A stretch of DNA of 61,535 nt from Muribaculaceae bacterium (GTDB taxonomy: Bacteria; Bacteroidota; Bacteroidia; Bacteroidales; Muribaculaceae), in the NCBI GenBank assembly GCA_017629835.1, contig JAGBWK010000068.1, positions 1 through 61,535 on the forward strand. The letters are read 5' to 3'. A program made the translations under genes and the position numbers. Positions 54,837 through 61,535 of the stretch are shown here, in pieces; the stretch's first letter is position 1; each line of letters begins with the position of its first letter. The notes under the pieces are model-generated. The model made no database searches. It saw nothing but the letters and a program-made list of their open reading frames with translations, and was not told the origin of the DNA.

Positions 54837-56108
54837 TTAGCGCCTGATATAGATTAGAGTTTGCACAACACCTCGCATTGCAAGATAGAGGATAAAGGCA
54901 AACCATAGGGCGTGATTTTCCCAAATGGGGAATAGCAGATAGTATGCGCCAAAGAATAGTATTGATGCTACGAGCATTGCCACAAGCATACCACGAGTGC
55001 GAGTTTCCCCAATAAACACACCGTCCCAAATAAATGCTGCCATACCAGCAAAAGGTATTGCCAACGCCCACCATGAATATTCCTCCGACGCTATAAGCAC
55101 TTGCCTATCGTCACTCAGGAACGCGAGGATTGTATCGCCCGCTACAAAGTAGCAAAGCGTAAATAAGGTAGCAATTACTACTCCGAATTTGAATAGTGAT
55201 TTTATAGACAATAGGCGTTTGTCGGTTTCGCCGCTACCAACATACAATCCGGCTAACGCTTCGCCAGCAAATGCGAATCCATCCATTATGTATGAGAAGA
55301 GGATAAACAACTGCATCAGCAGCGCATTGACCGCAAGGATAATGTCTCCTTGACGCGCACCCGCTCGGGTAAACCACACAGTAACGGCAACAAGACAGAG
55401 TGTGCGCAAGAATATGTCGGTATTAACTGCAAAAAATCGGCGAATTGCGGCGGGATTGAATAATGATTTGAATTTTTCAAAGCGTGGTCGATAGCTCACA
55501 ACCATAAGCAGGCCGACAATAAAACCAGTCCACTGAGCGATGAGTGTTCCTGCTGCAACGCCCTCAATACCGAATTGGAATACATAGACCAACAGAAGGC
55601 TACAGCAAATGTTTACTATATTGACAATAAGCGACAGCCACATAGTGAGTCGCGCATTTTGCAGTCCTATAAACCAACCATTTAGCACATAAACACCAAG
55701 CGTAGCAGGTGCGCCAAATATGAGAACATCAAAGTAGGTCCTCGCCAAGTTTGTAGCATCAACCTCGCCACCCATAAAGCGGAATAGCACGGATTTCAAA
55801 TAAGATTGCAATGCTATAATCAACAAACCGAAGGATAGCGCAACAATCATAGCTCGCCACAGCGAAGCGTCGCGCTCTCCCCTATCGTCGGCGCCAACCG
55901 CTTGTGCAGTCATCCCCGAAGTACCCATTCGCAAAAATCCAAAAAGCCAGTAAATCATCGAAAAGATTGTGCCACCAAGAGCAATCGCGGCGATAAACGA
56001 CGCATTGCCCATGTGACCAACAATAGCCAAATCGACCATTGATAGCAATGGCGTAGTGATATTGGCGATTATCGACGGTATGGCAATATGTAGGATTTTC
56101 CTATACAT
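54837..56108 (-). CDS. MATE family efflux transporter (DinF-like)
   Basis: 423 aa with 12 predicted spans. The N-terminus ILHIAIPSIIANITTPLLSMVDLAIVGHMG and the mirrored second half match the DinF branch of MATE exporters, which use H+ or Na+ gradients. Substrate unknown. Convergent with mutL (36-base gap) and 97 bases after the OPT gene in the same direction. Confidence 0.9.
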   Translation of the reverse strand: MYRKILHIAIPSIIANITTPLLSMVDLAIVGHMGNASFIAAIALGGTIFSMIYWLFGFLRMGTSGMTAQAVGADDRGERDASLWRAMIVALSFGLLIIALQSYLKSVLFRFMGGEVDATNLARTYFDVLIFGAPATLGVYVLNGWFIGLQNARLTMWLSLIVNIVNICCSLLLVYVFQFGIEGVAAGTLIAQWTGFIVGLLMVVSYRPRFEKFKSLFNPAAIRRFFAVNTDIFLRTLCLVAVTVWFTRAGARQGDIILAVNALLMQLFILFSYIMDGFAFAGEALAGLYVGSGETDKRLLSIKSLFKFGVVIATLFTLCYFVAGDTILAFLSDDRQVLIASEEYSWWALAIPFAGMAAFIWDGVFIGETRTRGMLVAMLVASILFFGAYYLLFPIWENHALWFAFILYLAMRGVVQTLIYIRR

Positions 56109-56146
56109 AGAGTAGACGTGGTTTTTGCAGCTAATTATTCAACAAA

Positions 56147-56171
56147 GCCTGTCGGTGCAGTTCCGACAGGC
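56147..56171 (-). terminator. hairpin after the OPT gene
   Basis: Perfect 9-bp stem GCCTGTCGG (56147-56155) with CCGACAGGC (56163-56171), 7-base loop. On the minus strand the tail is TTTGTTG, a poor T tract, so this is a weak terminator or 3'-end stabiliser. Confidence 0.55.
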
Positions 56172-56205
56172 CTTAGTTGAGTATTAGGTTGATATCGCAA
56201 TGCGA

Positions 56206-58224
56206 TTATTTCTTAGCTTTTACTGAAGCTACATACATGAATGCGATGATAGCAGCGTAGGCTACAAGACCAAGAATCTGTGGTTGAAGTTCCATGCCAT
56301 TAGAAGGAACAGGCACGCCACACATGATTGTGATAGCAGCGATTACACCAAAGAGTGCACCACCAGCAATGAAGCCTGAAGCAACGAGTGTGCCACGTTC
56401 AGAGCGTGCTGCGCTGACTTCTTTATCTTTCGAGCTCTTGGCTACGAAATAGCTGATAAGGCCACCGACAAGCATCGGCACATTAAGATGAAGAGGGATG
56501 AACATGCCGAGGCAGAATGCAAGAGCAGGCACGCCAAGCCAGTTGAGCAACAATGCAAGAATAGCACCAACGATATACAAAATCCAAGGAGTTTCGCCAC
56601 CCATCATAAGGGGCTCGATAACGCTTGCCATTGCATTAGCTTGAGGAGCAGCCATTACGTTAGTATCGGTAAAGCCATATACCTTATTAAGCACGAGGAT
56701 AACACCACCTACAGTAGCAGCAGAAACCAACGTACCGAGGAATTTCCATGTTTCCTGTTTTTTAGGAGTAGAGCCAAGCCAGTAGCCAACTTTGAGGTCG
56801 GTAACGAAGCCACCAGCCATTGAAAGCGCTGTGCAGACAACGCCACCAATCACCATTGAAGCAACAATGCCTTTAGTACCACTAAGACCAATTGCTACGA
56901 AGATTGCAGAAGCTACGATGAGAGTCATCAAGGTCATACCCGAAACTGGGTTTGAACCTACAATTGCGATTGCATTGGCTGCTACAGTTGTGAAAAGGAA
57001 CGCAATAACTGCAACCACAACCCATGCAACAAGAGCTTGCCAGAGTGAGCCGATAACACCGAAATAGAAGAACAACAGTACTGCAACGAGTGCTATAGCG
57101 ATGAAGAAAACGATATGCTTCATCGAAATGTCGGTTTGCCAACGGATAACTTGCTTGCCTGCACCGCCACCTTTGAATTCGCGACCTGCAAGACCTACAG
57201 CTTGGCGAATAATGGGCCATGATTTTACAATACCGATGATACCTGCCATTGCTATACCACCGATACCGATGAGTTTAGCATAGTCGGAGAATATCTGCGT
57301 AGGCATCATAGCTTGAATTTCAGCTGCACCGTAAGCTCCCATAAGGGGGATTATAACCCACCAAACGAATGCCGAGCCAGCAAAAATCACGAAGGCATAT
57401 TTCAAGCCGACGATGTATCCAAGACCAAGAACAGCGGCACTGGTTGAGCAGCTAACTACAAACTTGAATTTCTCTGCAAGTGTTTGCCCCCATGCGTAAG
57501 CAGTGGTGTTGACAACATCGCTCCACCAACCGAATGTAGCTACAATGTAGTCGTAGATACCACCGACGAGTGCTGAAATCAGAAGTGTTTTTGCTTGACC
57601 GCTTCCAGCAGCAGATTCGCCGCTTGCAAGCACCTGAGTTGTAGCAGTTGCTTCAGGGAAGGGATATTTGCCGTGCATGTCCTTTACGAAATATTTGCGG
57701 AAAGGCACGAAGAAAAGTATACCGAGCACACCACCGAAGAGCGAGCTGAGGAATATCTGCATGAAATCGACAGTGATTTCGGGATATCTTGCTTGAAGGA
57801 TGTAGAGCGCAGGGAGAGTGAAGATAGCACCTGCTACGATAACGCCAGAGCAAGCGCCAATTGATTGAATAATCACATTTTGACCCAAAGCATTCTTTTT
57901 CTTCAAAGCTCCTGAAAGCCCTACAGCAATAATTGCAATAGGAATTGCGGCTTCAAAAACTTGACCGACTTTCAATCCAAGATAAGCTGCAGCTGCACTG
58001 AAAACCACTGCAAGAATTAAACCCATGATTACTGAATAGGGCGTCACCTCACGATACTCACGTTCGGGGTGCATCATTGGGCGGAACTCTTCCCCTTCAG
58101 CAAGTTCTCTGAAAGCATTTTCGGGCAAAGATGTTGGGTCAGCTTGATTTGACGCCAAACGTTCGTCGCCAACTGCATCCACTTTTTCGGGCTGATTAAC
58201 CGATGTGCGATTACTTGATTCCAT
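56206..58224 (-). CDS. OPT family oligopeptide transporter
   Basis: 672 aa. A cytoplasmic N-terminus (about 1-60) precedes about 15-16 spans. SVIMGLILAVVFSAAAAYLGLKVGQVFEAAIP is the start of the OPT fold; FPEATATTQVLASGE and GGVLGILFFVPFRKYFV are typical. Family members move oligopeptides or metal-peptide complexes with protons. Substrate unknown. Single gene with a hairpin after it. Confidence 0.9.
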   Translation of the reverse strand: MESSNRTSVNQPEKVDAVGDERLASNQADPTSLPENAFRELAEGEEFRPMMHPEREYREVTPYSVIMGLILAVVFSAAAAYLGLKVGQVFEAAIPIAIIAVGLSGALKKKNALGQNVIIQSIGACSGVIVAGAIFTLPALYILQARYPEITVDFMQIFLSSLFGGVLGILFFVPFRKYFVKDMHGKYPFPEATATTQVLASGESAAGSGQAKTLLISALVGGIYDYIVATFGWWSDVVNTTAYAWGQTLAEKFKFVVSCSTSAAVLGLGYIVGLKYAFVIFAGSAFVWWVIIPLMGAYGAAEIQAMMPTQIFSDYAKLIGIGGIAMAGIIGIVKSWPIIRQAVGLAGREFKGGGAGKQVIRWQTDISMKHIVFFIAIALVAVLLFFYFGVIGSLWQALVAWVVVAVIAFLFTTVAANAIAIVGSNPVSGMTLMTLIVASAIFVAIGLSGTKGIVASMVIGGVVCTALSMAGGFVTDLKVGYWLGSTPKKQETWKFLGTLVSAATVGGVILVLNKVYGFTDTNVMAAPQANAMASVIEPLMMGGETPWILYIVGAILALLLNWLGVPALAFCLGMFIPLHLNVPMLVGGLISYFVAKSSKDKEVSAARSERGTLVASGFIAGGALFGVIAAITIMCGVPVPSNGMELQPQILGLVAYAAIIAFMYVASVKAKK

Positions 58225-58284
58225 TAATGAATTGTGTTATTGATGTTTATTATTTGATTGCGGTTGTATATGAAACCTTATGGG

Positions 58285-58623
58285 TTACGATTGACTTCTT
58301 GCCAAAATGTCGAACGATTCAACATATATTTCAGTGACGCGACGCGTGATAGCGTTGCGATCTTGCCATTGGCGTGTGCGGAGTTTACCTTCGACATAGA
58401 GTTTAGTGCCCTTGTCGATGTAGCGCTCGGCTGTTTCGGCAGCTGCGTCCCACATCACAATCTCATGCCACTCAGTGCGTTCTGGGATTTGACGTCCATC
58501 GGAAGTAGTACGAGCTGGCTCATTAGTAGCCAGTGAAAAAGTTGCAACCGGACGCGATTCAACATACCTGATTTCAGGTTTGCGTCCAACATTCCCTACG
58601 AGTATAACTTTATTGACTGACAT
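58285..58623 (-). CDS. ssb: short single-stranded DNA-binding protein
   Basis: 112 aa OB-fold protein. The start MSVNKVILVGNVGRKPEIRY is the SSB N-terminus; an upstream in-frame region to 58947 is non-coding in character and includes the promoter. TEWHEIVMWDAAAETAERYIDKGTKLYVEGKLRTRQW is split here by description only: residues about 50-85 hold that standard core. It ends at ILARSQS with no Gly-rich linker or acidic DDDIPF-like tip, so it could bind ssDNA but may not recruit partner proteins. Confidence 0.9.
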   Translation of the reverse strand: MSVNKVILVGNVGRKPEIRYVESRPVATFSLATNEPARTTSDGRQIPERTEWHEIVMWDAAAETAERYIDKGTKLYVEGKLRTRQWQDRNAITRRVTEIYVESFDILARSQS

Positions 58624-58715
58624 ATTATTAATTAATTGACAAGGTAAAAGCCGAATTTCACTTGCTGTAGTGAGGCTCATATTGCACACTGCAACAGATT
58701 TTGCTATACAGCATA

Positions 58716-58746
58716 CAAATTTAAGAAAAAACCCGCCAAAATCAAA
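58716..58746 (-). promoter_or_regulatory. ssb promoter
   Basis: Minus strand: TTTG (58743-58746), 19-base spacer, TAAATTTG (58716-58723); predicted leader about 90 nt. Confidence 0.65.
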
Positions 58747-58809
58747 ATCCAATACCAGAAACAAAACATAAAGCCCCAAAAGAAACACATACCACTTAGA
58801 GAAACCGCT

Positions 58810-58842
58810 GATTGGCGCAGATTGAAAGGATTGGCGCAGATT
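58810..58842 (+). repeat. 14-bp direct repeat pair
   Basis: GATTGGCGCAGATT occurs exactly at 58810-58823 and 58829-58842 (19-base period); a related GGCGCAG word recurs at 58853. Part of the non-coding stretch 58624-59361, where no credible protein is seen. Confidence 0.85.
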
Positions 58843-58894
58843 TTTTTGTAAAGGCGCAGCTTCGCAGCGCAAAAATGGTGGGAGGGGCTTGTAT

Positions 58895-58918
58895 GTGGCA
58901 GAGCCATTGCTCTGCCAC
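58895..58918 (+). other. perfect 10-bp hairpin with tetraloop
   Basis: GTGGCAGAGC (58895-58904), loop CATT, GCTCTGCCAC (58909-58918). A second GC hairpin, GGGGC/GCCCC, follows at about 58924-58937. Confidence 0.85.
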
Positions 58919-58976
58919 GCCGAGGGGCTCGCGCCCCCGGTTACCATTAAGGCGTTGCGTTGCAGCGCTCTGCCTG

Positions 58977-59154
58977 AGCAATAGCGGAGGGCTGATGCGA
59001 GAGGATAGGAGACTTAGGTCGGCTAAGAAACCTATGCTACGCACTGGAGCGTTAGCAAAGGCAGCGGAAGCCAGAGCGATAGCGGAGGGCTGACGAGGGG
59101 GGATGGGAGGCTTAGGCGGCATAGGAGACCTATGCTGCGCAGGGGAGCGATAGC
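58977..59154 (+). repeat. G-rich tandem repeat, two 80-base copies
   Basis: Copy A 58977-59056 and copy B 59075-59154 align without gaps at about 63 of 80 positions (98-base period). Most differences are A/G exchanges. Shared words include ATAGCGGAGGGCTGA and ACCTATGCT. Copy B contains the hairpin CATAGG-AGA-CCTATG; copy A instead can form CTTAG/CTAAG. It is much richer in G than the surroundings. Not coding by appearance. Confidence 0.85.
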
Positions 59155-59251
59155 GAGGTAACGAGGATTGGCAATTAAATTTTAATTTGCAGGAATTTGC
59201 GATAATTGGTGGTTTATTTTGTTTTTAGGTGGGAATGTCGGGGAATTTTTG

Positions 59252-59259
59252 TAATTTTG
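59252..59259 (+). promoter_or_regulatory. ftsY-rimO promoter -7 box
   Basis: TAATTTTG, 102 bases before the ftsY ATG. No well-spaced -33 TTTG. Confidence 0.4.
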
Positions 59260-59361
59260 TGGGTTGAATTCAATTAGGTGCTAATTAATCAGGTATTAGA
59301 CATTATTCCGTCAAAAAATTAGGCATAATTCAATTAAGTATAGAAATAACAGAATCACGAT

Positions 59362-60327
59362 ATGGGATTTTTTAATAAATTCTTCTCTAAAGAGAAAAAA
59401 GAGACCTTAGATAATGGTCTTGAACGCACAAAACAGGGATTTTTCGGCAAATTGGCTCACGCTATTGCTGGTAAATCGAAAATTGACGACGATATTCTCG
59501 ACAACCTCGAAGAGGTGTTTATCACTTCGGATGTTGGCGTGGAAACTACATTGAAGATAATCGACCGCATACAGGCTCGCGTTGCGAAAGATAAGTATGT
59601 TGGCACTGCTGATTTGCATAATCTATTGTGTGAAGAAATCACAGACCTACTCGTAGAAAACGATAAAGATGAGGAACTTGGTGATTTCGAAGTGCCTAAA
59701 TCACACAAGCCACACGTAATTATGGTGGTAGGAGTCAACGGCGTTGGCAAAACAACCACTATCGGCAAAATGGCTTATCAATTCAAGGAGGCGGGCAACA
59801 AGGTGATGCTTGGTGCTGCCGACACATTCCGCGCTGCTGCAGTTGAGCAACTCGACGTGTGGGGTGAACGTGCCGGAGTGCCAGTAATCAAGCAGAAACT
59901 TGGCGCTGACCCTGCTGCTGTGGCCTACGACACATTGCAATCGGCTGTTGCCAACGACATTGATGTCGCAATCATCGACACTGCAGGCCGCCTGCACAAT
60001 AAGAAAGGATTGATGGACGAGTTGACTAAGATACGCAACGTAATGCAGAAAGTTGTTCCGGGCGCACCTCACGAAGTGCTCTTAGTGCTTGACGGCTCAA
60101 CTGGACAAAACGCATTCGAACAGGCTCGCCAGTTTGTAGCAGCAACTGATGTCAACGAGTTGGCAATAACCAAACTTGACGGCACCGCCAAAGGTGGTGT
60201 GGTGATTGGCATCAGCGACCAATTCAAAATTCCAGTAAAATATATCGGTTTAGGAGAAGGAATTAAAGACCTTCAAGTATTTGACAAGCGCGAGTTTGTA
60301 GAATCACTTTTCGGTAACAAACAGTAA
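59362..60327 (+). CDS. ftsY: signal recognition particle receptor FtsY
   Basis: GTPase that docks SRP-ribosome complexes at the membrane. 321 aa: a short basic amphipathic start (MGFFNKFFSKEKK), without the long acidic A domain of E. coli, then the N domain (about 20-100) and the G domain with GVNGVGKTTT (P-loop, about 125-134), DTFRAAAVEQL, DTAGRLHNK, TKLDGTAKGG and the ending GLGEGIKDLQVFD. Its stop overlaps the rimO start by one base (TAATG), so translation is coupled. Confidence 0.96.
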   Translation: MGFFNKFFSKEKKETLDNGLERTKQGFFGKLAHAIAGKSKIDDDILDNLEEVFITSDVGVETTLKIIDRIQARVAKDKYVGTADLHNLLCEEITDLLVENDKDEELGDFEVPKSHKPHVIMVVGVNGVGKTTTIGKMAYQFKEAGNKVMLGAADTFRAAAVEQLDVWGERAGVPVIKQKLGADPAAVAYDTLQSAVANDIDVAIIDTAGRLHNKKGLMDELTKIRNVMQKVVPGAPHEVLLVLDGSTGQNAFEQARQFVAATDVNELAITKLDGTAKGGVVIGISDQFKIPVKYIGLGEGIKDLQVFDKREFVESLFGNKQ

Positions 60328-61535
60328 TGAAAAGTATCGACGTTATAACACTCGGATGCGCAAAGAATCTTGTTGATTCTGAGCGACTCCTCAAGATGCT
60401 CTCAGACAATGGATTTAAGCCTCGTCATGACCCAGATGAGAGCCTTGAGCCATCCTCAATTGTTGTAATCAATACTTGCGGTTTCATTGCCGATGCAAAA
60501 ATGGAGTCAATCGATACCATACTTCGTTATGCCGCCGCAAAAGATGAAGGAAAGGTTGAGAAATTAATTGTAATGGGGTGTTTGTCTGAGCGTTATAAGA
60601 ACGAGTTGCCAGAACAACTTCCCGAGGTTGACTCATTCTATGGCAAATTCGATTGGGACAAAATGGTAGCCGATTTAGTGCGCAATGTCAAAAATGACGA
60701 CAGTTATAGCCGCATAATCACTACCAAACCTTCGCACGCATATATAAAGATAGCTGAAGGGTGCAACCGCTTCTGTGCCTTTTGCGCAATACCACTCATA
60801 ACAGGGCGATACAAATCACGAAGCATCGAAGAGATTGTTGCCGAGGTTAAATCGCTCACCCAACAAGGAATCACAGAGTTCAACATCATAGCCCAAGACC
60901 TTTCGTCGTACGGAGTTGACCTATATGGCAAACACCGCTTGGCCGACCTTGTCAATGCAATTTCTGAGATAGAAGCGGTCAAATGGATACGCTTGCATTA
61001 TGCCTATCCAGCCGACTTCCCATACGACATATTGCCAGTAATTCGCGAAAATCCGAAAGTATGTAAGTATCTCGACATCGCACTGCAGCATATCTCCGAC
61101 CTAGTTTTGGCAAATATGCGTCGCCATTTTTCGAAAGAAGACACAATCGAATTGGTCAATCGCATACGCAGGGAAGTGCCTGGCATTCATTTGCGCACAA
61201 CCCTTATGGTTGGGTTCCCAGGCGAAGGTCGCAAAGAGTTTAACGAGCTAATGAACTACGTTCGCGAAGCTCGATTTGAGCGCATGGGAGCTTTTGCATA
61301 CTCTGAAGAGGATGACACCTATGCAGCCAAAAACTTAAAAGACAGCATCGACAAGCGCACCAAATCGCGCCGCTTAGACAAAATCATGGCGCTACAGGAA
61401 GAGATTGCCATGGAATTGCAATTGGAAAAAGTAGGCAGCATTCAAGAGGTTGTCATCGACCGCGAAGAGGATGAGTACTATGTAGGGAGAACACAATACG
61501 ATTCTCCCGAAGTTGACCCAGAGGTATTCGTCGAC
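60327..61535 (+). CDS. rimO: ribosomal protein S12 methylthiotransferase RimO (3' end outside window)
   Basis: Radical-SAM enzyme that methylthiolates an aspartate of ribosomal protein S12. 403 codons are visible. The N-terminus MKSIDVITLGCAKNLVDSE with NTCGFI and MGCLSERY gives the UPF0004 Fe-S ligands; EGCNRFCAFCAIP is the radical-SAM CxxxCxxC; RTTLMVGFPGEG follows; a TRAM-like domain is under way at the right edge. GCAKNLVDSE separates it from MiaB. About 30 residues are missing. Confidence 0.95.
   Translation, partial: MKSIDVITLGCAKNLVDSERLLKMLSDNGFKPRHDPDESLEPSSIVVINTCGFIADAKMESIDTILRYAAAKDEGKVEKLIVMGCLSERYKNELPEQLPEVDSFYGKFDWDKMVADLVRNVKNDDSYSRIITTKPSHAYIKIAEGCNRFCAFCAIPLITGRYKSRSIEEIVAEVKSLTQQGITEFNIIAQDLSSYGVDLYGKHRLADLVNAISEIEAVKWIRLHYAYPADFPYDILPVIRENPKVCKYLDIALQHISDLVLANMRRHFSKEDTIELVNRIRREVPGIHLRTTLMVGFPGEGRKEFNELMNYVREARFERMGAFAYSEEDDTYAAKNLKDSIDKRTKSRRLDKIMALQEEIAMELQLEKVGSIQEVVIDREEDEYYVGRTQYDSPEVDPEVFVD

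Noticed and set aside
58624..58947. N-terminal extension of SSB
   Set aside because: It runs through the ssb promoter and non-coding repeats; SSB family proteins start at MSVNK.
58812..59093. Open frame of 93 codons on the + strand over the G-rich repeat, and frames on the - strand over the same bases
   Set aside because: Composition follows the repeat and hairpins, no family is recognisable, and overlapping frames on both strands look equally (un)likely.

Overview
The window is one chromosomal segment of a member of the Bacteroidota, most likely order Bacteroidales. A gut, Muribaculaceae-like lineage is my guess, but the family is not proven. The evidence is the Bacteroidota promoter (TTTG, a gap of 19-20 bases, then TAnnTTTG) found again and again a few to a few tens of bases upstream of genes; Rho with a very long disordered N-terminal insertion; and families largely confined to this phylum (DUF3098, DUF4286, DUF3109, DUF2027-Smr, the T9SS plug family, an HU-SPOR membrane protein). 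Nothing in it looks like a prophage, insertion sequence, CRISPR array, rRNA operon or conjugative element. It is a dense housekeeping region with small accessory patches.

Layout. 1-8.8 kb: ligA (cut by the left edge), carAB with a strong terminator, and a tsaD-cinA pair. 8.9-9.9 kb: a lone glycosyltransferase. 9.9-16.1 kb: miaB, then a long + strand run ftsX, DUF3098, uppP, truB, queA, yigZ. 16.1-21.1 kb: the folP-cdaA pair, a second queA paralogue, DUF4286, ruvC, a lone glycosyltransferase and tRNA-Arg(CCG). 21.2-25.7 kb: ung overlapping a T9SS plug gene, DUF3109, an HD hydrolase, an alpha/beta hydrolase, and a small 2[4Fe-4S] ferredoxin with its own promoter and terminator. 25.7-29.6 kb: two glycosyltransferases, DUF2027-Smr and an EFR1-type flavodoxin-ferredoxin. 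29.6-31.9 kb: an accessory patch with a WG-repeat membrane protein and an unknown zinc-ribbon protein, set among hairpins.

32-38 kb: rho with a leader of about 270 nt, and a probable operon HU-SPOR, nitroreductase, DUF2520, kdsC, maf. 38.1-43.1 kb: a patatin-barrel outer-membrane protein, NamZ and AmpG, pointing to envelope turnover and MurNAc recovery. 43.2-43.5 kb: a probable independent ncRNA of about 200 nt. 43.7-49 kb: an AspT/YidE-type transporter, thioredoxin, dapA, gyrB. 49-58.6 kb: RNase R, an orphan ATP-grasp protein, mutL, a MATE exporter, an OPT transporter and a short SSB. 58.6-59.36 kb: a long non-coding stretch with G-rich tandem repeats and hairpins. 59.4-61.5 kb: ftsY and rimO (cut by the right edge).

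Themes: several genes serve tRNA modification (tsaD, miaB, truB, two queA-type genes, with the related rimO for the ribosome), the cell envelope (uppP, ftsX, HU-SPOR, namZ, ampG, kdsC) and DNA repair (ligA, ung, ruvC, mutL, ssb). I found no clearly new multi-gene defence or biosynthetic system. The best unexplained signals are the ncRNA candidate, the G-rich tandem repeat, a CarA with an altered glutaminase active site, the structured rho leader, and promoters placed almost on top of start codons.
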